Positions 34,991-46,393 of a stretch of 64,000 nucleotides of DNA are shown piece by piece. This stretch comes from Trissonchulus latispiculum. Lineage: Eukaryota > Nematoda > Enoplea > Enoplida > Ironidae. The position numbers and the translations under genes are program-made. The notes under the pieces are model-generated. The model saw nothing but the letters and a program-made list of their open reading frames with translations, had not been told where the DNA came from and made no database searches. Where the stretch lies: positions 62,001 through 126,000 of the forward strand of contig JASAND010010752.1 in NCBI GenBank assembly GCA_030248195.1, read 5' to 3'. Numbering within the stretch: position 1 is the first letter of the stretch; each line of letters opens with the position of its first letter.

Positions 34991-35571
34991 GTAATTTGAA
35001 CTGTTTCTCTGTTTGAACTGCTCCATTTTTCCTATCGTCCGTTTCTCGGTTGCTTCGTTCGGCATAAATCTAACTTTATATATGTGTGTTCACCAGGTTT
35101 TTAACTAAAATTGTGCCACAAATATATATTTATTTTGTGCCGAGATTTCCACCTTGGTTTTGTTTATTGTGAACTTATTAGCAGGGCTGCTTTTTAACGA
35201 AATGCTGCTATTCCAACAGCAATCACACAGGAATCCGAAATGTAAACGTTCTGGCGTCTCGAAAATTTGAAGATTAATTTTCGTTGTCATAAATTATGTA
35301 TGCTTGTATTGTAATATTGTAATTGTTGTAGCAATTTGTTATACAGGTTTCCAAAATAGCAAGTCTAGTAAAAACCGAGTCCTTTCGTGCTTAAAAAGAA
35401 ATACATTTGTGTTACGGTAGTACAAACTGGTTGGTTGCAAAATTATACTGCAAAAAGCATCTTTACAAGACGCCTACTTACGCATATTAAATCTTCAGCT
35501 GTCTCTTAACCAAAATTATTCGTTCTACGTTTATTTTCCTGGAAACTCCGTCATTTCTTAGAACTGCCAGC

Positions 35572-35784
35572 ATGAAGTCCTCTTATCTGCTCTTGTTTGT
35601 CGTTTTATTTTATGGCGTGTTTTTGGAAGTGAGTGGCCATCAACCCACCTTGCAAGAGATCTGTTCCAATTGTCGGTATTGTTCCAAAAGACATCTGTGT
35701 GGAACCAGGCTGTGCTTCGGACCGCTCTGTGATCTTTGTCCCTACGCCTATCACTGCGACTCAACCTGTCTGTATAACTGTTGA
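35572..35784 (+). CDS. Secreted cysteine-rich peptide, 70 residues
   Basis: Single-exon frame with a genuine ATG, stop TGA, and AATAAA 25 bp after the stop (35809). Residues 1-22 form a clear signal peptide (MKSS, then a hydrophobic LLLFVVLFYGVFL core). The predicted mature 48 residues hold ten cysteines at 31, 34, 37, 43, 48, 53, 56, 62, 66 and 70: spacing CX2CX2CX5CX4CX4CX2CX5CX3CX3C, the last cysteine being the final residue. That suggests five disulfides and an extracellular job, such as a defence peptide, venom-type peptide or protease inhibitor. I do not recognise the family and cannot choose between these. No close TATA box was identified. Confidence 0.7.
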   Translation: MKSSYLLLFVVLFYGVFLEVSGHQPTLQEICSNCRYCSKRHLCGTRLCFGPLCDLCPYAYHCDSTCLYNC

Positions 35785-35808
35785 ACAGGAAGACAGTATT
35801 GGCACCTG

Positions 35809-35814
35809 AATAAA
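35809..35814 (+). terminator. Polyadenylation signal of the cysteine-rich peptide gene
   Basis: AATAAA 25 bp after the stop codon, a typical position for a short 3' UTR. Confidence 0.65.
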
Positions 35815-35889
35815 TATAAATAGTATTGTATAACTTTCCGATTAAAAATTGTATTCAATATTAAAAGCTTAATGTAGGTTTTAAACTAT

Positions 35890-37140
35890 GGATTATCACA
35901 ACTGTTAACAACGCTTATATGTTAGTGTTGTTCACCGGCTCCAGGAACGGCCGGCCGGTCGACTGGTGCCACTATTCTTAGGCTATCCAAAATGCAAGCA
36001 AAGATGCATTTCATATACAGTTTTCAAAGCAGCAGATAGTTATGGTAGCTACCTGATTTAAAGATGGGAGCCGCAAAAACTGTCACCTACCGGCCTCTTC
36101 TTGGCCGGCGGCCGGCGGCTTGCCAGCCCGTCTGGATAGGCCGGTGCACAAAGTAACGGAGAAACGGACAAATGAACGAAGAAACGAAACAGTCTAAATT
36201 CAGAGTGTTATCCCGTAAAGCCCGGTTCATACTTTTTCTGCTTTTGTGCTTTGTGCTTTTGTCCTTTTCCATGAGTGCTTTGTGCTTTGTCTTTTGTGCT
36301 TTTGTGCTCACGAGGATGAGTTCATACTTCTCGTGGAGACAGCAAAGCACAAGTTAAAAATCACCAGACTTACAGAAACACATAAAATATGCATATTCCG
36401 CCGCAAATTAAATAACAAAACTAGTTTCGAAAATATAAAAGCAAAAATAATATTTTGATCAACTTCTAAACTGCATATTTGCCAATACAAATGAAGGAAC
36501 AAACGAAACTAAGACTGTCATAACAGCACCTCCGACCCGAAAAATTCGGGTCTGAAGTGGGGATCGAACCCATTTTTCTGGGGATTTCAAAAATTGGGAG
36601 AAGTGGGAATTTCAAAAATGCCCATTTTTTAAAAATGTCAGTATGTTTATGTTTACATTGTTTGTATGTTTACACGTTTAGAAGCCCCCCGAGATTTCGG
36701 CCTTAATGTTTCGAGCACATTGCAAGCTTATTCTATTAGGAAAAGCTGAGTGTCTTACTCTTCCTATTGTAAACACTTGGTAATGTATTAAGCATGCCAG
36801 GTATGCTCGGTTCATTAACTCGTGACCCCCCAGTTACTTTCGGGGTGGAGGTCCCACTTTGCACTAAATACACGCTTTTATATATATAAGCGTGTTTGCT
36901 CGCTGATTGACCCACTAGCCTGAGTCAGAGGGGGAATGACGTGAAGTACCGTAAGACACAACACACAACACAACACATAACACGAGATGTGGCTTGCCCT
37001 CTACATCACGATTTCGATTGACAGGAAGGGAGTTCCCTGCCTGACGTGAGAAATAGAGTCAGGAGGTTTCAATTGACCGTTTAAATCCAAATTAACCAGT
37101 GCTAGATCAGCTTTTCTTCACACATGTGTGTAGTGTGTAT
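35890..37140. other. Repeat-rich intergenic sequence without a gene
   Basis: Holds a GC-rich, partly palindromic block (about 35936-36150, repeated ggccggc), a ttttgtgcttt repeat block (36236-36312), and a fragment of the repeat family described at 49316-50530 (about 36636-36770). Confidence 0.5.
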
Positions 37141-38988
37141 ATATATGTGTGGAAGTCATATTGGATTTTCAGGCAAATCTGATTTGTCTGAACATTCATT
37201 TCAGTCAAACTAGAGTTGACCTTCAAATTGAATCTACCATTGTTTGAAGCCATAAAAATCCAGTTTGACTGAACTGAATTGAGTCAAATCCAATTTGACG
37301 TTTTCTGTTTCAGTCAAACCGAAATTCAATGTGAATGTTAATCTTTACGGCAGAAATTATTACACTTCGATTTGATTTCTACAACGGCTCTATAGAATCA
37401 AAGGAAATTGCCGCCTATAATAATAAACACGATTATTTTTGTATAAAGGCGGCGTTTTCCTTTGATTTTTGCAGTTAGAGCCGCTTTACAGATCGAAGGA
37501 AGCATTTTCAGGTGTTCGTACAAGAATAAAAAATATTCAGCATCATCGATTCTACCAGAAAACCATAAAAAATTTAAAAAATTTTGAAATTTAGATAATT
37601 CAAGTTTTCTAGCTTTGGAAAAGCTTTCTAACACCCACTCAAGGAATCTTACTGGAAGTAGAAATCCGTCTATAAAGAGGAGACTTTCAATCATAAATTT
37701 AAATTAGAGATTTGGCTTTAGCTTTGTATTAATAATAAAAGGTCAACAATCTCTTTGCACTAAAGATCAGAGTTGGAAGTGGGTCGCGGGTACCCGCGGG
37801 TACCCGCGGGTCGACTTTCAGGTCAGTGGGTACCCGCGGGTCAGAGCGGGTCAAGAGTTATTTTTGATCACACCATTTTTATGCTAAATTTTGGGCTAAT
37901 TTCACCAGAAAATTTACAATTTATGTTGAATTTTCAATTTTTCTTTAACTTAAGGCTCTATTGTATGTCTTTATACATTATAATATTGTTTTTAGGATAA
38001 ATTATTTATTTCTATTCTGTCTTGAATCTTCAGTCAAAAATATTTCAGTAACATCTCCCGGACATATGTAGTCATTGGCATAAATATTTTATTATTACGC
38101 AAAGCCTTTAATGCTTCTGCATTGATTGACAAACTGTTTGCGTGAAACCAATGGTTACAGCTTATTACAACAGCCTGCAAATCTATCTTTCCGTAAAAAT
38201 CGCGAGCTTGAGCTGCTTCCAATAAATAATGATATAATTATATAATCATGCTTGAAATTTCGACATTATTTACAGAGTGATGAACATTGATCATTCCTAA
38301 TTTTCTTGGTGCTAATAAGGCGTATGATATAAATGACAGCTTGCTATCATATCCAAATTAGGAGTGGACAGTGTTATATAAACAGTCCTGCGGTAGTTGC
38401 TGCTCAGCTGTAAAAATAAATAAAAATAAATGAACTGAACTTTTACGAAATTAGGTACTACAAGAAAATATACTTAAAATAAAGATCTTCAAAGCTTTGC
38501 CTAAATACTGATTCTACTGACCGATCGAGATCCCAACACTTTCGCGATAGCATAGCATCCTCAGAACTAACGAAAACCAAGATGAAACATGAGCTGTGAA
38601 CGCCAAAGTTTTGTTTGAAAGCTTTACTACTTCACTACGCACATTTCTAAAGTGTTAATTTTGCTCGATACATGCTATAGAGTACTTAAATATGCAAAAA
38701 TTTCCAAATTTAAGAAGTGGGTCAAGTGGGTCGACGAAATTTCAGTGGGTCGCGGGTCGTGGGTCGCGGGTCAGGGGTCCGCGGGTCGCGGGTACCCGCG
38801 GGTCACGAAATTACGACCCACTTCCAACTCTGCTAAAGATTAACATTCACATTGGACATTCAACTGGACTTTTATGACTTCAAACAATGGGAGATTCAAT
38901 CGGAAGGTCAAATCCAGTTTGACTGAAATGAATGTTCAGACAAATCAGATTTGTCTGAAAATCGAATTTGACTTCCACATATATATGT
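37141..38988. mobile_element. Inverted-repeat element interrupted by a hAT-like insertion
   Basis: The left end (tggaagtcatattgg, then cagtcaaact) and right end (agtttgactg, then gaatttgacttcca) are inverted over about 75-100 bp, with tatatatgtg at both edges. The hAT-like element at 37768-38832 has split it. The duplication of the outer element cannot be read through the TA-rich edges. Confidence 0.65.
37768..38832. mobile_element. 1,065-bp non-autonomous hAT-like element
   Basis: Starts CAGAGTTGGAAGTGGGTC and ends GACCCACTTCCAACTCTG, with perfect 8-bp duplication CTAAAGAT (37760-37767 and 38833-38840). Subterminal cgcgggtaccc repeats lie inside both ends. The interior is shared with the diverged copy at about 52340-53385 and has no transposase. 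Confidence 0.92.
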
Positions 38989-39020
38989 CGTAGTAATTTC
39001 TGTATTCAGTAAATACTGTA

Positions 39021-39900
39021 TTTACTGGCCGATTTTAGTAAATACGGTATTTACTAGTAAGAATTGTATTTTCTTTAAGCTTCCTATCTTTACACGTAAA
39101 TACCGTTTTTACTGAAACTCGTCCAGTAAATACTGTATTTTCTAGTAAATACCGTATTTTCTAGTAAATTCTGTATTTTATGTTAAACACCTTTGTCTAT
39201 TGTGTGTCAGGATTCAAAGGGCATGCCGACGTCATATTTAATGTCAAAGAATAGGTCATACATAATCACATAACGTGTGCAAAAGGGGGGTGCACGAAGA
39301 TAAACTCCAGAAGTTTAAATTAGTTAACAAAGTTATAAATTATTTTAATGTTGTTATTTTAAAGTTTTTGTTTATTGAATAAAAAGTTAAGTAAATAAAA
39401 GTTTTGCTGACATCTTAATTGAAAGTACCTTTAAAAAACCTTAAAGTATTAAATCTGCTATTTGGAAAAGTGAGCAATTTTAAAACAAATAAGCAAATCA
39501 TTAACTTTTAATTGGTGCGTCATTAATTATAATTAATACATACCTGCTTTGATCTTAAAAACTGTAACATTAAAATAATTTGTAACTTTGTTAACTAATT
39601 TAAACTTCTGGAGTTTATCTTCGTGCACCCCCTTTTGCACACGTTATGTGATTATGTATGACCTATTCTTTGACATTAAATATGACGTCGGCATGCCCTT
39701 TGAATCCCTGGCCGCACACAATAGACAAAGGTGTTTAACATAAAATACAGAATTTACTAGAAAATACGGTATTTACTAGAAAATACAGTATTTACTGGAC
39801 GAGTTTCAGTAAAAACGGTATTTACGTGTAAAGATAGGAAGTTTAAAGAAAATACAATTCTTACTAGTAAATACCGTATTTACTAAAATCGGCCAGTAAA
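39021..39900. mobile_element. Foldback element with about 335-bp arms
   Basis: Left arm about 39021-39355 (tttactggccgatttt...) and right arm about 39567-39900 (...aaaatcggccagtaaa) are near-exact reverse complements around a 210-bp AT-rich centre. Arm tips contain several agtaaata-ccgtatttact repeats. No clear duplication; only a few bases separate it from the element to its left. Confidence 0.8.
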
Positions 39901-40020
39901 AGGAGAGAAGAGGGAGAGAAGAAGGAGGGAGGGGAAGGAGAGAAAGAAAAAGAGAAAGAAAGGGGGGAAAAGGGGAGAGAAGAGAGAGGAGGGGAGGAAG
40001 AAAAGGAGGAGAATAATGAA
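39901..40020 (+). repeat. Purine (GA)-rich tract
   Basis: About 120 bp of almost pure A/G (gagaag, aaggaggg units). Confidence 0.85.
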
Positions 40021-43000
40021 AAAAATACAGTATGTAATAGACTCTGTCAGATCTGGACTGGATTTCTCTGTATTGGAGGGGGTCGAGTCTCCAATAAACT
40101 TCTACTTGATTCGGGGTCGTTTGCAGTTGGTTAGGGCTTCTAGAATAGACTAAGCTAGACTAGACTGGATCTGATCAGGATCTACGACACGAGTCAAGGT
40201 CGGCGCGCAAAGATGGATCTTCGCTTAGATTGATGCCCCGGCTGTAGTGGTATGCTGACAACCAGGGCTCAATAGCTGACCTGAAATGGGGTCTAAAGAG
40301 GTGAGTTCGTTTTAGGAAGGGGAATTGGGATTTATAGTCTCAATGGGCGACTGTCAGTTCAACTCTAACCTCAATGCGGATAGAGTTGGGGATCTCTGAA
40401 ATAGACGCGAAAGCCGAAGCAGCTAAAAAGATAATTGTTTATTATTACAAAATAGACACACAGAATTACAGAATTCCAGCAGACGATGATTCACTGCAGT
40501 TATGGTTTTTCAATCAACAGTAATACAAGATACTGTCTGCCAGAATTGCCTTTAGGTTTTAGTTTGACTGGTACTTTCGCGATTAGGGCTGATTATCCGG
40601 TTTCGGGGTCGTTACAGTACAATCTTCAGGCTTATATACCCACTCTAGTGCTGGTGTAGGTTTATTAGCCCGGTATCCTATATGTTTTGACTCAACTCAA
40701 CTCTTAGGCTCTGTGCTAGCCTCTACTGTGACTCTGTCCCTTACAGTAACTCTTGGGACCACGCACACACAAATTATGCTAATTAACAGCTGTTTATAAT
40801 CCGAATCGAGAGGGAGCGAGGTTGGCTTTGCTCTGGCGTCTCCGTGTAATTGACTGCCCAGAATAACTGAATTTTGAGAAGAGTTCCGGTCTCTGAAATG
40901 GATAACGACAGTTACAGGCTGGGAGAGTGTCGGTTATGGTCGGAAAGGTCGGATCGGCTTCCTCAGATAATTATCTCAAAGTTAACACACAATACTGGAC
41001 TAGATTGTCAATTGCTTCAGATGGCAATTCCGGTGGTAAGGATCAGGACGTAAGCGGTACCACTTTCACTGAACATAGCTTTTTTGATAAAGAACAGAAA
41101 GTAGGTTTTTTGGTATAGAACGTTCAGGTTTTCCCAACGAGTGACTCAGGCTGGACCAACGGACGCTGCTGCACGGTGCGCTGATTATCTGCACCCAATT
41201 CTCGAACACTGGCAGTACCTTAGACTGATAGTTCCGAACTGAACAGATTCACTGGAGGGCAACTAGACTGGGCTGGGCGGTAACTGGATCTACTTCCGGA
41301 TCCTCGACACAACTGATAAGACTACTGACTGACTGGACTGGACTGACGGGACACCGCTCCACGTGAATTCCACACTGATCTGGCTCAAGCAGGATCAGTA
41401 CCAAACAGAATCGATCTTCGCAGCAACAGAGGACTCAGTTAGCGATGAGCAAGCGTCGATCGGCTACCTGAATCAAATGGGTTAAAACCCATTAGAGACA
41501 GAGGTGGTGGGGATTAGAACCCCAGCAACTATTGTCCGGACCGATTGGCTTTCACGTGCGGGTTCAGGACCCGAATTGTGCATTGTGTAACGTGTAATGT
41601 GCTATTTTGTGCTTTTAGGGCGAGAACAAGCGAAATCTGACGTTTTAGATGGTCAAAACAGACGAAGAGGGCCAGGCTTGGGCCGTTCCGGCCTACCTGG
41701 CTAAATATGCAAATGAGGCTCTGGCCGAGCCTCTCACGGGCATGGAGTCACGTAGGCACTACTCAGCATTTACTACAGACCTAAACTACAGCTAAACTGA
41801 CCTAATCTCATTACTACGTAATACCCAGTATATGAGGAGTAACCTATTTGTTATAACTGACGATTAATACTAGATTAAGGCCCAAATCTGGCCACTAGAC
41901 AGGATACTGTTAAGTACTACCGAATATTACTGATTATTACCGACTATAGACTACCTGGTACTAACTGAGGCCTATTTCATACCCTACAGGCCTAACTAGA
42001 CTTAATAATGACAATTATAACCCTAACCTGGACTGGTAACCTACCATTGAGTACCAAGAACATATTATCGTAATTATGCAAATGAGGTTACCAACCCTCC
42101 TAACCTGGGCCTAGATTCTAACTGGACAATGGTGGATTACCCCTTTCTTGCAGAGGACCTGCACCCTGAACCGGGTGACCTACGCAGGCTTCTGGGGGTC
42201 AATCTACAACCGGATTTCACATACTAATGACGACTAACAATTATTAACAAACCCAACTAACACTACAATGTTAACCGCTATTATTGGTACTAACTATAAT
42301 TACTATAACTAAGACTACAGACACTAACTAGGACTACTAACTGACTAACACCTAATTAACTATTAATGTTATCCTAACCTAACCACTTATAATGTCCTAA
42401 CTGTTATGCCTAACTACTGCTTAATCATTATTGTTTAACTAGCTATTTCCCTACGGACTACACTCAAGACCTCCGCGAGGGGTTTACATGAGCAGTCCCA
42501 TTCATACTGTTATTAGCACACAACAGACATGACGTAGTTTCATTCATACAGATTCACACACACTAGCATACTATTTTCACACGCTCATTTAGACAGTAAA
42601 CACACGCACACAGTCGCACTTATACTAATTCACGCATACGGTTTCAGTCACACAGGTACAGTCACTCACACAATCATTCAAACACAATTACGCAACATTC
42701 ACACCTCACGCACACTTGGCTGCACTCACAACCTCAACTGGAGGAATTTACGTGAAGAGCCGCATTCATACAACACAATACAAGTTATGGTCCTGACAGT
42801 ACTAAAGTGGGGCTAATTCCCAAGATATTAGCCTAACTAATTCGTATAACTAGCTACTGTTGCGTGGAAGTGCATTATATTTCGGGAATGGCCCAGAAAT
42901 GGCCATTCCCACGTGATCATCCGTGCGTTTTTGTTTTGTTTTGTGTGTGTAAAAGCCAACGGGGACAATAATTGCTGTTATAGCAATTATTACAGGAAAA

Positions 43001-46000
43001 TAGGCTAAGGACAGCTTTAATTAAGGGGAGCCGGCATTCCCCAGTTAACGTCTTAATAATGATTAGATTGAACTGTATTTAAAGGTTGAGTTTTCTGCTT
43101 TTAGAGTGTTTTTGAAAACCTCATGTTTTGATCCGGCATTTATTACAAAACACAGGACAAGATTACAACAGTGGCTTTGGATTTGTGACGAGAAAAACAT
43201 GGCCGGCAACTCTAGTTGCCGGCTGTGGGGATTGTGGGGGACCTAACCTGAAAGACCTACTCCCGGGGAGTGGCCTAACTCCCCTCTCTCAAGGTGGGTA
43301 GGCGAGGGTCCTCCCCTAAAACTGACTACCCGAGTGTAAGTTACCTTTTTTAAGGTGAGATTGGATTTTTAGAGTGGAATCAGAGCGAGCTTGAAAGAGA
43401 TAAAAAGGTGGTTTTAAGGTGGGTTTAGACTAGAAACAAACCCACGAGAGTTTATTTGTGAAGTGGGCCAAAAGGGGCCTTTTAGGGAAAACTGCATAAA
43501 ATAACGAAAAAATGATTTTAAAAACCTTTTATTAAGGGTGATTTGCGAGGTTCGACTGCTCGCAAATCACCAGGGAAAGACGTGAAAAGGTGAGAAAAAG
43601 GAATCACAAGCAATACCCCAGAGGGTGGGGCGAAAGGCCCACACCCTCACAAACATAATTACGAAAAATAGTGGGCACTGGGGCCCGAAGACGGTACAAA
43701 AATGGTCTTCCGGGGTCCGGAGACCCCGGGTAAGTCGTGAGGGTTGTGGGACCTGGGGACCGCCTTTCAGGCATAAGGGTCCCCAGGTCAAAAGTAGTGC
43801 TCCCCGTGAGCCGTCCGAAGACATATGGGCTCACGGGGGCGGCCAGAACGTGAGTGCCTGGCTGGCAGTTGCTGAAATGAAAACCCTAAAGGGAAATGGG
43901 GGGAAGGGGAGAGGTGCTATAGTCCAGGCCTCCGTATAATTGGCGCAGGACACACCTCTCCCGGGTACATACGGACAATAAGGGGGTGACAATAGTAAAG
44001 CTAAGGGGAGAGAGCAACCTCTCTCCCCGACTGCCAGCCAAGCACTGACTGCAAACTGCAATTTGCAGTCGAGACCCCAGTAGGGGGTTGGCCTTAAGCT
44101 TGCTAATTGCTGATTGGGTGTTTTTGAATGATCACGCTTTGTTATTGGGCTACCGAGTCGTGACCTACGGTAGCCCACAGGCGCGTCTGGCGGCTGGAGG
44201 ACCCCCAGATTTATGGGAACAGATGACCCCCAATATAGACAGAAAGGAGGCCAAAGGCCGGATTTTAAGTATCAAGTTTTAGGGGTCTCTGCTGGGGCCC
44301 ATAAATCTGGAGTAAACAGAAACTCCAATCTTTCTCAAAGCTTGGTCCTCCAGCGGCCAAAACAAAGGGCTCCCTTTGCTTAGTAGAAAGCAAAGGGGCC
44401 TCACCTGTTGGGTCCATCAAGGACCAAAAGAAAGTCAAGACGAAAACAAATCACGTAATACCTAGGTACCTAAGTTAGAAACTAATAGAACTAAAACTAC
44501 TAATGATTACCTAGTATTATAAGTTACCTACGTACCTAATATCATTATTGTATATAACTGTCTGTATATATTTGTCTTACCTACCTATATTTGTATGCTG
44601 AGTAGTGTAAGGCTGGATTCAGCCTTTTGTGGGTGGGAGGTCAGTAGTGACCCTTATAAGGTCATTATTGTAAGACTTACGTGAATGAATGCATGAATGG
44701 CATTCGTTCACGTAAGGTCTGGGAGCTTTCTTTGCTCTCCAGACAACAGACGGGCGGTCAAAGATAAAAGGCCGACCCGTAAAAGGAGAAGAGAAAGACG
44801 GGAGGAGTTAAATAACTCCCGAAATAATGAAATTAAAACTATAACGTAGGAATTAAAATGTGTAATTTAACTTGTACTTTTTGTTGTTTCAGGAAATAAA
44901 AGAAGAACTGTGGTAATATTGTGTAAATGTTCTTGTATGTTGTGCGAATGTACTAATAATGTGAATAATGATGTGTTTTCTTGTTATTTAAGGGGATTTT
45001 AGGCCGTAATTGGCCATTGCGCAACGCTGACGGAAGAAGAACGAAGACAGGGGAACTAAAGGGGGTCTCAAATACGACCGCCCTTACACAAGACTGACGT
45101 AATAGGGATTTGCGTAATCGTAGGAGGCCTCAATACGGCCGTCCCACACACGTACGAAAGGGCAAAAGGTCAAAGGTTCGAATCCTTGCACTAAGAGTTG
45201 AGACAGACCAGGTAATTACTCGTATTTTAGACAGTTCTAACAACTAATGAGTTCATTAATTAGTGTAGTTCGAGGGCCTCAATACGGCCGCGGGAACACA
45301 GTTAAGACCCTTAATTAAGCCCTGATAATTAACCAGATTATTGTGATTTTTTAAGGCAATTCTGGCAGTTCTGACAGACAGATGAGGCAAGTACAGATTA
45401 CAATTGACAGTGGCAATTAAAAACTTGACTCTTTATACAATTACCTGACATAGATTACTGGACTGGCCATGAGATCTTCAACAGAACCGATTAATAGAAC
45501 CAATTAATAACTCTTTAGAATGGCCCTTTTTGGCAGATTTCCAGGTAGGGCCTAGATTATTCCTTACTAAGGCCACCTTATACTAGTTATTAGTAACCTA
45601 TTCCTAGTTGCTAGGTGAGGCTGTAATAACGCGAAACGCCTTTTTACTGAATAAAACAACAAATATAGTAACAGAAACAGTAATTTCATTACAAATACAA
45701 TAGAAATATTATAAACAGTTGGATTACGTTGGATTTTGTGTCGCATCACTGCCCCTCTGTGCTCGAAATTTCTCAACCTGACTAGATTCTCAATGCTGAA
45801 GTCAACACAGAAAACTGTTCAAAATTTTAATTTTCAATTTTTCAATTTATATTCCCGAACCGAGGGGTACGGATTTATTGTCTCCATGCTTTCTGAGAAC
45901 TGATGTTGAACAAGGGTTTTCATCATAGTAGAAAGTGATCTAAAACCCTATCTTCGATTAGCGTTTCAGTCGAAGATCAGCATAAGCTTACGAAATCGGG

Positions 46001-46393
46001 GACAAAGTCTTTCATTTTTGTCTATTTTCTGAGGAATTGCAAAAATTTTTAAAAATGGCATTTCACTAGTGGTATTGAGTGGCATTGAAAGAGACAAATC
46101 CGCAACATCCAAATTTTAGCTCGACTCAGCTGGTCAGGGTCAAGTTTTGAATATTTTTGCTAAATCACAAAATGGCCAGCTGTGTAGGATGACAACGAAA
46201 TTGAAGATTCAGGGGTATTCGTTTCATTTATTGAAACTTTAGTCGTTTTCATAAACAAGCTACATACTATAAATCTAAACGTAAGCTGATATGTCAAAAA
46301 TCAAGCAAAATGATTGGGATTGACAACAGCTAAACATTCAAGATTTTGACACCACTACACCTGATTGCTTGCTTGGCGAAAGGTCGTATCGAC
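40021..46393. other. 6.4 kb without a supported gene
   Basis: Mixed sequence rich in ctaactgacta-type runs (41760-42440), CA-rich stretches (42540-42720) and a cctcaatacggccg motif repeated near 45071, 45131 and 45277. Short open frames (for example near 43600-44280) lack start context, splice sites or family resemblance. A decayed retroelement is possible but no coding remnant was recognised. Confidence 0.4.

Noticed and set aside
36540..36570. Reverse B-box-like gggatcgaaccc
   Set aside because: No matching A box or cloverleaf around it.
43567..44282. Overlapping frames of 64-115 residues in a GC-richer stretch
   Set aside because: No start or splice context, no family resemblance, and frames overlap on both strands.
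45160..45200. B-box-like ggttcgaatcc, possible tRNA gene
   Set aside because: No A box at proper distance and no acceptor stem; a chance match or a SINE remnant.
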